Positions 36,111-45,209 of a stretch of DNA of 64,000 nt are shown here, in pieces. Under the pieces are notes generated by a model, which searched no databases, was not told the origin of the DNA, and saw nothing but the letters and a program-made list of their open reading frames with translations. The translations under genes were made by a program, and so were the position numbers. Source of the stretch: CANMIH01 sp049116335 (GTDB taxonomy: Bacteria > Pseudomonadota > Alphaproteobacteria > Rhodobacterales > Rhodobacteraceae); contig JAGDYZ010000007.1 of the NCBI GenBank assembly GCA_049116335.1, forward strand, positions 62,001 to 126,000, given 5' to 3'. How positions within the stretch are numbered: position 1 is the stretch's first letter; every line of letters begins with the position of its first letter.

Positions 36111-36185
36111 TGGTGCCCGGGGGCGGAATCGAACCACCGACACGAGGATTTTCAATCCACTGCTCTACCCCTGAGCTACCCGGGC
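36111..36185 (-). tRNA. tRNA-Phe (GAA)
   Basis: Read on the minus strand, the cloverleaf is complete: acceptor arms GCCCGGG and CCCGGGC, D arm GCTC/GAGC with a short seven-base loop, anticodon loop TTGAAAA (anticodon GAA), T arm with TTCGATT, and an encoded CCA end at 36111-36113. The anticodon stem GTGGA/TCCTC has one T-T mismatch. The 3' end faces the decayed element fragments at 35.4-36.05 kb. Confidence 0.93.
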
Positions 36186-36463
36186 TGGGTGAGAGCGTCG
36201 CTCTCGGGTAGGGGCTGATGTATCTAAGCTTCGCGGTGGTGTCCAGAGGGTAGCGCATCAGTTTCTGACAAATTTTTGGTCGTTGATCTGTCACCCGGTA
36301 ACCGGGCCAGCCAAAGCTTGAGACTCCCCGACTTTCTCGCAGCGGTCACATTTGGTCATTGGGCCAAACGGGCTTTGAACGGATGTCAGCACCCTGCCGC
36401 TGTTGAACCCATGAGGCGGGTTGCATAGATTTGCGCTAAATTTGGATTCACTAGGAATATCAC

Positions 36464-38326
36464 ATGTCGGATACCTCTGAAAAAGAAACCTTTTCCTTTC
36501 AGACTGAAGTTGGGCAACTTCTGGAGATTGTTGCCGGGTCGCTCTATTCCAACCGTGAGGTTTTCTTGCGCGAGCTTGTGTCAAATGCTTCTGACGCTTG
36601 CGATAAACTGCGCTATGCAGCCTTGACCGATGCCACTCTGAGCCCCTCAGAGGATTTCGCCGTTGGCCTCGATCTCGACGTGGATGCCAGGACATTGTCG
36701 ATCAGAGACAACGGTGTTGGCATGAACCACGCCGACTTGCTGGAGACGTTGGGCACCATCGCCAAATCGGGCACGGGGGCCTATATTGAAGCTCTAAAAG
36801 CCGAAGAAAAAGATCAGGTGGGTCTGATTGGTCAGTTTGGCGTCGGCTTTTATTCCGCCTTTATGGTCGCGTCCAAGGTTGATGTGACCACGCGCAAAGC
36901 AGGGGAGCCAGAAAGCTGGCTCTGGTCGTCGGACGGCAAAGGTGCTTTCACCATCGAACCTGCGCAACGCGACAGCGCAGGTACCACCGTGACGCTGCAT
37001 CTCAAAGACGATGCAAGAGAGTTCGCGGAAGAGGCGCGTGTTCGCCACATCATCAAAACCTATTCCGAGCACATCAGCTTTCCAATCAAATTGGGAGATG
37101 ACACGCTGAATGCCGCAGAGGCTCTTTGGACACGTCCGTCGAAGGATATCTCAGAAGAGCAATACGCTGAGTTCTATCGTCACAACTCCCACGCTTATGA
37201 TGCGCCATGGCATGTGATGCACAACAAAGTAGAAGGGTCGTTGAATCACACGAGCCTCTTGTTTGTGCCAAGTATGCAGCCGTTTGATTTGTTTGACGCG
37301 GAGCGTAAAAGCCACGTCAAACTCTATGTAAACCGGGTGTTCATTTCGGAAACCACGACGGATCTGCTTCCGGCGTATCTGCGTTTCCTGCGTGGGGTAG
37401 TCGACAGTCAGGATTTGTCCCTGAACGTCTCCCGCGAGATGCTGCAGACAGATCCGAAGCTGGCCAAGATCAAATCCCAGGTGTCAAAGAAAGTACTGGG
37501 TGAGCTGAAGAAAAAGGCCACCAAGGAGGCAGACGATTACGCAAGCTTCTGGGGCAACTTTGGTGCGGTTCTGAAAGAGGGGTTGGTCGAAGATCCCGCT
37601 CTTCGCGACCGAATTTTGGAAATCTGCCGCTTTGCCTCAACCGGGGATGAGGCCTTGACCAGCCTGTCCGGCTATGTTGAGCGCATGAAAGACGGGCAGG
37701 AGGCGATTTACTATATCGCAGGTGAAGACGCAGCTAAACTGGCTCGGTCACCGCATCTTGAGGGCTTCAAAGCCAAAGGTGTCGAAGTGTTGCTTTTCTC
37801 GGACCATGTTGACGAATTTTGGTTGCAACACATCACCGAGTTTGAAGGCAAACCGCTCAAATCCATCACCCGAGGCGCGGCCGATCTGGATCAGGTCGAA
37901 CCGGATGACACGCCAGAAGAAGATAAGCCGCAAGAGGCGGATCTGTCTGATTTAATCGCGGTGATCAAAGTGGAACTGGGTGAGACCGTCAAAGACGTAC
38001 GCCCTTCGAAGCGTCTGACTGACAGCCCCGTTTGTCTCATTGCGGATGACGGCGACATGGATGTGAACCTTGAGCGTCTGCTCAAACGTCACGGCCAGTT
38101 GCAGGACGGTGCACCGCGTGTCCTGGAGTTGAATCCGACCCATGCGATCATTTCGAAGCTTGCCGAGCGAGCAAAAGCGGACGGCGCGAGCAGCGACGAT
38201 CTGTTGAGTGACGCGGCGCATATCCTGTTTGATCAAGCGCGCATCGTTGAGGGGGAAACCCCGACGGACCCGGCGGAATTTGCGCGCCGACTGGGCAGCG
38301 TTATGGCCCGTGCCTTCGGTATTTGA
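36464..38326 (+). CDS. htpG: Molecular chaperone HtpG (Hsp90)
   Basis: A 620-residue cytoplasmic chaperone of normal length with AGGA before the ATG. The N-terminal GHKL ATPase domain has LRELVSNASDACDKLRY near residue 26-42, IRDNGVGM near 82-89 and GQFGVGFYSAFMVA near 125. The middle domain contains LNVSREMLQ near 322 with its catalytic-loop arginine. The C-terminal dimerisation domain is present. It acts as an ATP-dependent folding and stress chaperone. A terminator follows; the gene appears monocistronic. Confidence 0.97.
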   Translation: MSDTSEKETFSFQTEVGQLLEIVAGSLYSNREVFLRELVSNASDACDKLRYAALTDATLSPSEDFAVGLDLDVDARTLSIRDNGVGMNHADLLETLGTIAKSGTGAYIEALKAEEKDQVGLIGQFGVGFYSAFMVASKVDVTTRKAGEPESWLWSSDGKGAFTIEPAQRDSAGTTVTLHLKDDAREFAEEARVRHIIKTYSEHISFPIKLGDDTLNAAEALWTRPSKDISEEQYAEFYRHNSHAYDAPWHVMHNKVEGSLNHTSLLFVPSMQPFDLFDAERKSHVKLYVNRVFISETTTDLLPAYLRFLRGVVDSQDLSLNVSREMLQTDPKLAKIKSQVSKKVLGELKKKATKEADDYASFWGNFGAVLKEGLVEDPALRDRILEICRFASTGDEALTSLSGYVERMKDGQEAIYYIAGEDAAKLARSPHLEGFKAKGVEVLLFSDHVDEFWLQHITEFEGKPLKSITRGAADLDQVEPDDTPEEDKPQEADLSDLIAVIKVELGETVKDVRPSKRLTDSPVCLIADDGDMDVNLERLLKRHGQLQDGAPRVLELNPTHAIISKLAERAKADGASSDDLLSDAAHILFDQARIVEGETPTDPAEFARRLGSVMARAFGI

Positions 38327-38343
38327 TCCGACGCTACTGAAAA

Positions 38344-38370
38344 GACAGAGGCGCTTATCGCCTCTGTCTC
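38344..38370 (+). terminator. Terminator after htpG
   Basis: A perfect 11-bp stem (AGACAGAGGCG and CGCCTCTGTCT) around CTTAT, 17 bases after the stop. Only a short pyrimidine run (CCTTC) follows. Confidence 0.75.
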
Positions 38371-38548
38371 CTTCGAAAAATGAGCGGTTAGAGCGAATTG
38401 GAAATGCGTCGGTTCTTGCCGCTCAATAGAGGACGCATACTAAAATACCTTGCCTCAGCTGGCATTGCCGTTTTTCCGCTGCGAACTTCAGAGAGTTGGA
38501 ACGGTGTGAGGACTGGGTCGTTGAGCTGTGGCCTCGCGGCTGAATTTT

Positions 38549-40210
38549 TTAGCTGGATCGATGATCCTTTGCTTTGCGCCCTCTGTATTTGACCGTGAAC
38601 TCTAGAGGCGTGTCATTCTCATCGTATACTCCAAGGATCACACCCCTGCCGCGGGAGTTGGTGCGCATTTCTAATAGTTGTGCATGCGATCGTGTGGTGC
38701 GTTGTGAGGGTCGTCGCGCCCAGAAAAACAGCATCTGATAAAGATCATCGATCACCGCAGCATGATCTTCGCAGGCCCCAAGATCGGTCAGCTCGTTCGG
38801 ATCGTCCTTGAGGTTGAACAACAGCGGTCGATGCCCACCTTCGCAGTGGATCAGCTTCCAATCCTTTGTGGCCACCATGAACATCACCGCATCGCGCACG
38901 TCGGCATTCAGCGCGGCGGCAACGGGACTGGCGGAATAGTCATATTCTGAGATCACAAAATCCCGCATCGTATCCGAGCGCGCGCCATGCAGGATGGGCA
39001 GCAGGCTCTCGCCTTCCAGGATATGGCCGGGCACGGATTCTCCGGTGAAATCGACAAATGTTGGCGCCAGATCAATACTTTCCACAAGCGCATCGCAGGT
39101 CGTGCCACGGGTGGCATCCGCTTCGGGCGAGGGGTCGTAGATGATCAGCGGCACCTTGACCGAGGTGTCATGGAAAAAGGTCTTTTCTCCCATCCAATGA
39201 TCGCCAAGGTAATCCCCATGGTCGCTTGTCAGGACTATCATGGTGTCCTTCATGCGATCTGTTTCTTCCAGCCAGGCAAAAAGCCGACCCATCTGGTCAT
39301 CGGCCTGTTTGATCAACCCCATATAGGCGGGGATCACCGCGTCGCGGACCTCTTCGCGCGAAAAGGTCTGGCCAATTTTGGTGTCCATAAAGGCGCGCAG
39401 CACCGGATGGGTGTCCTGCTTTTCCTCGTCATCCCGCACCACGGGCAACACATGTTCGGGTCCATACATGCTGGCGTAGGGTTCGGGCACAACATAAGGC
39501 CAATGCGGTTTGATATAGCTGAGATGGCAACACCACGGATTTGTGGCGTTTTGCATGAACTCGATGCCGCGCCCGGTCAGATAGGGGGTTTCACTGTCGG
39601 GTTCTGCGATGTTTGCGGCCTCTGTCGAGTTTTTGAGGAACCACCCAGAGAGAACATTGCCCTCATCGTCCAGCCCGGAGTTGGCAAAGTCATGCCAGGG
39701 GTTGTCGCTTTCATAGCCTTTGTCCCGCAGGTATTCATTGTAGGCCTTGGCTCCATCGGGATCATAATAGCCGTCCGGGCCTTCGGGCAGCATGCCATCG
39801 TCGCGTTCAAACACGTCAAACCCACATTCCGCCACACGCGCCCCTATAAGACTGTCCGGTTCCAGCCCCAAACGGGCCATCCCCTCGGCGTCTGCGCGCA
39901 TATGGGTTTTGCCCACAAGCCAACAGTCCATCCCAGCTTTGCGCAGGTGATCCCCCATGGTCATTTCACCCACCTTGAGCGGGATGCCATTCCACGAGGC
40001 GCCGTGAGAATGCACATATCGGCCGGTATAGGTGCTCATACGAGAGCTGCCGCAAATCGGAGACTGGATATAGGCCCGCGTAAATCGCACGCCGCGTTGT
40101 GCCAGGCGATCGATATGCGGTGTCTGTAGTTGAGGGTGGCCCGCACAGCTGAGGTAATCCCAGCGCAATTGGTCGAACATAATGAAAAGAATATTCTTTT
40201 TCTTCGTCAT
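38549..40210 (-). CDS. Sulfatase-superfamily hydrolase (arylsulfatase / phosphonate monoester hydrolase type)
   Basis: A 553-residue protein with no signal peptide, so probably cytoplasmic. Sulfatase landmarks: FIMFDQLRWDYL with metal-ligand Asp13, the active-site segment SPICGSSRMSTYTGRY, and a C-terminal metal site TSDHGDYLGDH near 330. The nucleophile would be Cys53, converted to formylglycine, in C-x-S-x-R; most family members have Pro or Ala at the third position, so Ser55 is unusual. It resembles phosphonate monoester hydrolase and choline-sulfatase-like enzymes, and the real substrate, a sulfate or phosphonate ester, is open. It is divergent from the MarR-TTT operon, and the MarR operators lie about 165-200 bases upstream of its start. 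Confidence 0.85.
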   Translation of the reverse strand: MTKKKNILFIMFDQLRWDYLSCAGHPQLQTPHIDRLAQRGVRFTRAYIQSPICGSSRMSTYTGRYVHSHGASWNGIPLKVGEMTMGDHLRKAGMDCWLVGKTHMRADAEGMARLGLEPDSLIGARVAECGFDVFERDDGMLPEGPDGYYDPDGAKAYNEYLRDKGYESDNPWHDFANSGLDDEGNVLSGWFLKNSTEAANIAEPDSETPYLTGRGIEFMQNATNPWCCHLSYIKPHWPYVVPEPYASMYGPEHVLPVVRDDEEKQDTHPVLRAFMDTKIGQTFSREEVRDAVIPAYMGLIKQADDQMGRLFAWLEETDRMKDTMIVLTSDHGDYLGDHWMGEKTFFHDTSVKVPLIIYDPSPEADATRGTTCDALVESIDLAPTFVDFTGESVPGHILEGESLLPILHGARSDTMRDFVISEYDYSASPVAAALNADVRDAVMFMVATKDWKLIHCEGGHRPLLFNLKDDPNELTDLGACEDHAAVIDDLYQMLFFWARRPSQRTTRSHAQLLEMRTNSRGRGVILGVYDENDTPLEFTVKYRGRKAKDHRSS

Positions 40211-40374
40211 GTGACGGGCCTTACCTGCATCTTGATCCGGGCCAGCCTAGCCGCATCCCCGCAGCAAACCAGCAAATTCATGATCGCTTTCTTCCCGCGC
40301 GTTCGCCGGAAATCCGTGGCATACGACCTTGCAGTCACAGGCCTCAGTTGGGGTCTCAAGAAGAAAAGCATTTA

Positions 40375-40409
40375 CATGACATGTCATGCAATAGTATGAG
40401 ATGTCATAC
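40375..40409. promoter_or_regulatory. Two tandem palindromes, probable MarR operators
   Basis: CATGACATGTCATG (40375-40388) is perfectly symmetric. GTATGAGATGTCATAC (40394-40409) has 6-base arms GTATGA/TCATAC. Their centres are exactly 20 bp apart, so both face the same side of the helix. They lie 35-70 bases before the MarR gene and in the divergent region toward the sulfatase gene. Confidence 0.75.
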
Positions 40410-40443
40410 AAGTGCGATTATTTTGCTCAAGGAGGAGGGCAGC

Positions 40444-40941
40444 ATGGTCGGCGACGCGCAAAATTTGGAACGGATCAGTCTGGACGACATCCCACAGGGG
40501 GTGGGTGTTTTGACCTTTATGATCAATCGGTCCGCAGAAATTCTAAAAGCGGAAGTGAACCGCACATTGCGCGCCGAACCGGATGTGAATCTGGTGGGCT
40601 GGCGGGTGTTTCTGGGCCTGTCGCGCGTTGAAAGCGCCACGCAGAAAGAGCTTGTGAACTTCACACGCACCGAACAGGCACAACTCAGCAAAGTGCTGAA
40701 ACAAATGGAAGATCGCGGCCTTGTCACCTCGCGACCCAGCGAAAGTGACGCCCGCGCCAAGGCATTTGCGCTGACAGACACAGGCCACGCCAAACATGCG
40801 GCCTTGTTGGCCCCCATGACTGAATTTTCGCAGGCCATCGATGGCGCGCTGACGGATGACGAACGCCTGATGTTTGTGGGCATGTGTCAGCGCATCGCAG
40901 CGGCGGCAGAACTTGCCAAATCGGGCGGCGACCCGAACTAG
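40444..40941 (+). CDS. MarR-family transcriptional regulator
   Basis: A 165-residue regulator. ATG 40444 is chosen because AGGAGGA stands seven bases upstream. The winged helix lies at about residues 45-115, with ATQKELVNFTRTEQAQLSKV as the DNA-reading part and a wing at LVTSRPSESDARAKAFALTD. MarR proteins dimerise and repress until they bind a small ligand. It sits 22 bases before the TTT binding-protein gene and next to two palindromes, so it probably controls itself, the transporter and perhaps the divergent hydrolase. Confidence 0.88.
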   Translation: MVGDAQNLERISLDDIPQGVGVLTFMINRSAEILKAEVNRTLRAEPDVNLVGWRVFLGLSRVESATQKELVNFTRTEQAQLSKVLKQMEDRGLVTSRPSESDARAKAFALTDTGHAKHAALLAPMTEFSQAIDGALTDDERLMFVGMCQRIAAAAELAKSGGDPN

Positions 40942-40963
40942 CTATTCTTGGGAGGAGGACCCT

Positions 40964-41908
40964 ATGACATTGAGAAAAACCCTTGCTGGCCTTGTGGCCG
41001 GACTGAGCATGACACTTGCCAGCGGCGCTCTGGCTGATTGGGCGCCCAAAGGCCCGCTCAAATTGCAGATCGGCTTCGCCGCAGGTGGCTCGACCGACAC
41101 AATGGGCCGGGTGATTGCCAAGGTCATGAAGGAACATACCGGATGGAACGTGATTGCCGAGAACAAAACCGGCGGGGGCGGTCTGGCCATGTTCACGGGG
41201 ATTTCCAAAATGCCGGCTCGCGGCACGGTCATTGGCATGGGGGTGAACATGCCCATTCTGGTCAACCTCAATAAACGTCCCGAACAGGTTCCCTTTGATT
41301 TGGATAGTTTCGACTATCTGGGCACCGTTGCCCGCGCACAGGTCGCGCTTGTGGCCCGTGCCGACGCACCGTTTGATGATCTGGCGGGCATGATTGACTA
41401 TTCCAAAGCGAATGGCGGCATTGCCGTTAGCTTTGACGCGGCGCCTCAAAAGCTTTTGATGGAAGTGGTCAATGCCAAAGAGGCGGCTGATTTCCGCTTT
41501 GTCTCGACCAAAGGTGAAGCCGAGGGGCAAAAGCTGATCCTGGGCGGACAGGTCATGGCCGGTTTCTCAGCAGGCACCCATGTGAAGTATCTCGACTCCG
41601 GTGACTTCAAAATGATTGCCGTGGGCAACAACAGCCGCCACAGCTATGCGCCCGACACGCCGACAATCAATGACCTAGGCTATGATGCCTATGTTGATCC
41701 ATATTTCTATTTCGCCACCACCGCCGGAACAGACCCCGAGGCCAAAGCCGCGCTTGCGGAGGCTCTTGCGGCGGCTATCGAGAGCGATGAGGTCCAGCAA
41801 GTTGTGCGCAATGTGGCCTCAACCGATCCCCTCAACCTTGGCGCACAGGCGACAAAGGCCATGATGGTTGATGGGCTTCAGAACGTTGGCGTCCTTTTTG
41901 GTCAATAA
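40964..41908 (+). CDS. TTT transporter substrate-binding protein (TctC family), system 1
   Basis: A 314-residue secreted protein; ATG 40964 follows GGGAGGAGGACC. A signal peptide ends near ALADWAP (about residue 25). The TctC/Bug fold is seen in LQIGFAAGGSTDTMGRVIAK near 36-55 and the GGGGLAMFTGISKMPARG stretch near 70-87. TctC proteins bind carboxylates (citrate, tartrate, aromatic acids, sulfonates). The ligand here cannot be told. Small and large membrane subunits follow. Confidence 0.9.
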   Translation: MTLRKTLAGLVAGLSMTLASGALADWAPKGPLKLQIGFAAGGSTDTMGRVIAKVMKEHTGWNVIAENKTGGGGLAMFTGISKMPARGTVIGMGVNMPILVNLNKRPEQVPFDLDSFDYLGTVARAQVALVARADAPFDDLAGMIDYSKANGGIAVSFDAAPQKLLMEVVNAKEAADFRFVSTKGEAEGQKLILGGQVMAGFSAGTHVKYLDSGDFKMIAVGNNSRHSYAPDTPTINDLGYDAYVDPYFYFATTAGTDPEAKAALAEALAAAIESDEVQQVVRNVASTDPLNLGAQATKAMMVDGLQNVGVLFGQ

Positions 41909-41962
41909 GATCACCCCGGTCAGGGCACATCTGACCGGGACCTCTTGGAATGGACGATTGGC

Positions 41963-42385
41963 ATGATCAATGCAGACCGCGCGTCGGGTTTGGGCGTCTT
42001 TGTCCTTGGGCTGATGCTCTATTTTGTTGTCATCCCGGGGCAGATCGAGACGGTGAACGAAGGCTGGATGCGGCCCAATTCGCTGCCCAATGTTCTGGCA
42101 CTGGTGTTGATGGCCTGTGGATTGCTGCTGCAACTGCGCGCCACAGCCCATCGCATTGAAAACCCGCGAGAGATGGCCATGGCCGCGCTGTACTTTGTCG
42201 TGCTGGCGCTGGGATTAGCGGCGATATCGTTGCTTGGGTTCACCTATGCCGCGCCGATCCTTGCGGCCTCTGTGATGCTGTTGATGGGCGAGCGCCGCCC
42301 AATTTGGCTTGGGCTTGGCATCTTCGGAACCCCTTTGGTGATCTGGTTGGTGGTTGAACAGGCCTTGGGTCGGGTTCTTCCTTAA
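41963..42385 (+). CDS. TTT transporter small membrane subunit (TctB family), system 1
   Basis: About 140 residues from ATG 41963; a TTG six codons upstream is possible. Four hydrophobic helices are visible, beginning with GLGVFVLGLMLYFVVIPGQI, with the conserved NSLPNVLALVLMACG segment near 40-55. TctB is the poorly conserved small subunit, so the call leans on size, helices and its place between TctC and TctA genes. Confidence 0.82.
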   Translation: MINADRASGLGVFVLGLMLYFVVIPGQIETVNEGWMRPNSLPNVLALVLMACGLLLQLRATAHRIENPREMAMAALYFVVLALGLAAISLLGFTYAAPILAASVMLLMGERRPIWLGLGIFGTPLVIWLVVEQALGRVLP

Positions 42386-42394
42386 AGGATTGAT

Positions 42395-43897
42395 ATGGTT
42401 GACTTCGCGACGATGATGGCCGGGTTCTCCGACGCCTTTACTCTGTGGAACCTTGGCTTTGTCCTGTTTGGTGTGGTGGTTGGCCAATTTGTCGGCGCGG
42501 TGCCGGGGATTGGTCCGGTCATGGCCATGGCGATTGCCATTCCCTTCACCTTCGGCATGGATCCCTTGGCGGGGATTGGCTTTCTGGTTGGGGTGAACAA
42601 AGGCGGCCTTGTCGGCGGTGCTGTGCCGGCGGTTCTGATGAACACGCCCGGTACGCCGGATGCAGCGGCAACGGCGCTGGATGGTTATCCCCTTTCAAAG
42701 GCGGGCAAGCCTTTGAAAGCTACAAAGATGGCGTTGTTTTCATCGGTCACAGGGGACACCTTTAGCGACATTGTGCTGATCACCGTGTCTGCGCCTCTGG
42801 CGATCATCGCGCTGAAGATGGGCCCGATTGAAATCTTTGCCCTGATGATTTTTACTTTTTCGGTTTTGTCCGGACTAATTGGTGCCTCGCTTATCAAAGG
42901 TATCATCGCCGCGACACTGGGTCTGCTCTGTGGCGCTGTTGGGGCCGACCCAGAGCATTATACGCCGCGTCTGATCTTTGGTCAGTTCGAATTGTACGAC
43001 GGCTTCCCACTCGCTGCTGTTGCCATTGGCATGTTGGCAATCTCAGAAATTCTCCGGCGGCTGGCCCAGTCGCAGGGGCGGGTGCGCCCGGCGGTTGAAT
43101 TAAAAGACACCGGCCATGCCGCTGACCGACGGGTGAGCTGGGCCGAATATTGGGCCTGTCGGTTTACTATGCTGCGCGGTGCAAGCATTGGCACACTTTT
43201 GGGGGCGATGCCCGGGATCGGGTCAACCGCTGCCGCCTTTATGTCCTATGCCGCCACCAAATCGGCTTCCGACGCGCCTGAAAGCTTTGGCAAAGGCAAC
43301 CTGCAGGGCATCGCAGCTGCGGAATCTGCCAACTCGGCTGTCGTCGGGTCGAACCTGATCCCCCTGTTGACCCTTGGCATACCGGGCAGCGTCGGTGCCG
43401 CGCTGATCATCAGCGCCTTCATGATCCACGGCATTCAGCCCGGTCCTTTGTTGTTTCAAGATCAGGGGCGGCTGATCTATGGCTTGTTCGGGGCTATGAT
43501 TATGGCCAACCTGATGAACCTATTGGTGGGGCAAGTTGGGCTGCGCTTTTGGATCAAAGTGGTGGCCGCGCCGGAAACGATGATCTTTGCCTCGGCTCTG
43601 CTGCTGTGCATCGTCGGTGTGTCACTGGCCACTGGAGGGTTGTTTGGGGTTGCGGTGATGCTTGGGTTTGCGGGGCTGGGCTATCTGATGACAAGCTTCG
43701 GCTACTCGGTCGTCATCTTCATTATCGCCTTTTTTCTCGGCCCACGGTTTGAAAGCTCGCTGGGGCAGGGGCTTGTGTTGTTGAACGGAGATCCAACAGG
43801 GATAATTTATCATCCAATTGCGATGATACTTTTGTTCTGCTCAGCGGCCTCGCTGGTCTGGTTCCTAAGGCAGAACCAACACGCGCATGAAGATTGA
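42395..43897 (+). CDS. TTT transporter large membrane subunit (TctA family), system 1
   Basis: A 500-residue protein with about twelve helices. The TctA signature is present: GAVPGIGPVMAMAIAIPF near residue 35-52, then NTPGTPDAAATALDGYPLSK near 86-105, and the second-half repeat GAMPGIGSTAAAFMSY near 270. It is the channel-forming subunit, driven by ion gradients. It is the last gene of the MarR-TctCBA unit. Confidence 0.93.
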   Translation: MVDFATMMAGFSDAFTLWNLGFVLFGVVVGQFVGAVPGIGPVMAMAIAIPFTFGMDPLAGIGFLVGVNKGGLVGGAVPAVLMNTPGTPDAAATALDGYPLSKAGKPLKATKMALFSSVTGDTFSDIVLITVSAPLAIIALKMGPIEIFALMIFTFSVLSGLIGASLIKGIIAATLGLLCGAVGADPEHYTPRLIFGQFELYDGFPLAAVAIGMLAISEILRRLAQSQGRVRPAVELKDTGHAADRRVSWAEYWACRFTMLRGASIGTLLGAMPGIGSTAAAFMSYAATKSASDAPESFGKGNLQGIAAAESANSAVVGSNLIPLLTLGIPGSVGAALIISAFMIHGIQPGPLLFQDQGRLIYGLFGAMIMANLMNLLVGQVGLRFWIKVVAAPETMIFASALLLCIVGVSLATGGLFGVAVMLGFAGLGYLMTSFGYSVVIFIIAFFLGPRFESSLGQGLVLLNGDPTGIIYHPIAMILLFCSAASLVWFLRQNQHAHED

Positions 43898-43980
43898 GGG
43901 TTCAACTCTGCGCCGCAAATCGCCGTGCAGTCAAAGACACCCATTTTGCAGCGTTGGTACATGTTTCGCGTGCGCCGACG

Positions 43981-45036
43981 TCAGGCTGAACTAAACTTGT
44001 CTAGTCTGGGGTGCGCCTCAAACGCGATGCGCAATCGCTTCTCTAGTTGATGAAACTTGTTGCGCTGAAAAGCGCTTTTGGCATAGCGCGCTTGTGTAAT
44101 ACCGGACCAATCGATCAAGAGGCGGCCGCGCAAACAAAAATCCAAGACGTTAAGGTCGACCGGATGCCGGTAGCCTTTTAAAAACATATCTTTGCAATGA
44201 CGCGAGACTCCGCTGCGATCCACCCCGGTCACATCATCTCTGCGCAGCACATCACTTTTAAGGAAATCAACGATGTCATACTCCGGCAATTTCTCGGCGG
44301 TTTCTGTGAAATCAAACCCATATGTGACCCCCGGGGCAAGGATCATGTTGGAGGTGTGGAAATCACCATGGCTGAGCACTTTTAGTCCTGACCGGCCCTG
44401 AAATTGTGCAGCTTCTGCGGCAAATACATCAAGATGACGATTTAGAGTTTCTGGATCAGCCTGCGGGTCCTGTGTCATATGCTCGGACACGGCCTCAAGC
44501 ATCCAATTCGGAAAAAGGGCAACCTCTTGCTTGGGCGAACAGTCATGCAGATGATGCAGCCACAGCCCGGCCCGACGATACACCTGTCCAATCTTGGTGG
44601 AGTTGGCATCGTTGGAAATGGTGGTTGTCGCGAGCCGATCCCCAACATATCGCAAAACAAAAAACTCACCCGAGGGTGACAGATACATCGGCTCGGGCAC
44701 GGCCACCTTTTCCTGCGATTTGAAGTGTTCAAACAGTCGTTGAACAATGGCAAACTCAGCGCGCAGTCGCCCGGTTTCGCCGCCGTGAGAGTCGTATTTC
44801 AGTGCAAAGATCTGCCCAGCAATTGTTACCTTGAAAACTTGGCGCACCGACCCGAATTTGGTTGATTGAAATATCGCCTCAAAGGAAATTTCATCAGGCA
44901 GCCCCACCGCCTCAACAAATTCACGGCACTGGTGTTCAATTTTCTGAAATTCAATATCAAAGAGAGAAATCACATTTGCCGTCCAAAGCATCGGCCCAAA
45001 GAGCCGATGCACGTCTAAAAAGTAACTGGCCAGCAT
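43981..45036 (-). CDS. APH/choline-kinase-like phosphotransferase
   Basis: About 351 residues from ATG 45036 (MLASYFLDVHRLFG); the frame is open to 45132. A protein-kinase-like fold is indicated by the catalytic loop VLSHGDFHTSNMIL, the metal-binding YGFDFTE, and the following EYDIVDFL, as in aminoglycoside, choline and homoserine kinases. The N-terminal nucleotide-binding lobe includes QIFALKYDSHGGETGRLRAE with a candidate ATP-binding Lys. The substrate is unknown. It lies at the far end of the nar gene group on the same strand. The 49-residue ORF just upstream in another frame raises the possibility of a frameshift that removed its natural N-terminus. Confidence 0.72.
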   Translation of the reverse strand: MLASYFLDVHRLFGPMLWTANVISLFDIEFQKIEHQCREFVEAVGLPDEISFEAIFQSTKFGSVRQVFKVTIAGQIFALKYDSHGGETGRLRAEFAIVQRLFEHFKSQEKVAVPEPMYLSPSGEFFVLRYVGDRLATTTISNDANSTKIGQVYRRAGLWLHHLHDCSPKQEVALFPNWMLEAVSEHMTQDPQADPETLNRHLDVFAAEAAQFQGRSGLKVLSHGDFHTSNMILAPGVTYGFDFTETAEKLPEYDIVDFLKSDVLRRDDVTGVDRSGVSRHCKDMFLKGYRHPVDLNVLDFCLRGRLLIDWSGITQARYAKSAFQRNKFHQLEKRLRIAFEAHPRLDKFSSA

Positions 45037-45040
45037 CCAA

Positions 45041-45190
45041 TCAATGATAGGCTGTGGCTCGCGTTCTGAAATACACCCGATCTGGGATCGCAATATTAGT
45101 GCGCAACCATTTGAAAATGCCCAATCTCTCAATAACCAGCGCCAGCGGATATAGAATCAATTTCTCTTCCGGTTCAAGCCTGTAATTCAT
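45041..45190 (-). CDS. Small ORF between the DUF2478 and kinase genes
   Basis: A 49-codon ORF from ATG 45190 (MNYRLEPEEKLILYPLALVI at its start) to TGA 45041, four bases before the kinase start. The codon use looks like real protein, but no ribosome-binding site is clear. It may be a small gene coupled to the kinase or the N-terminus of the kinase cut off by a frameshift. I do not recognise it. Confidence 0.4.
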   Translation of the reverse strand: MNYRLEPEEKLILYPLALVIERLGIFKWLRTNIAIPDRVYFRTRATAYH

Positions 45191-45209
45191 GGGTCTGACC
45201 GAGGACGTT

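Noticed and set aside
36291..36695. 134-codon minus-strand ORF across the htpG start
   Set aside because: It is antisense to the strongly conserved htpG N-terminus and its promoter.
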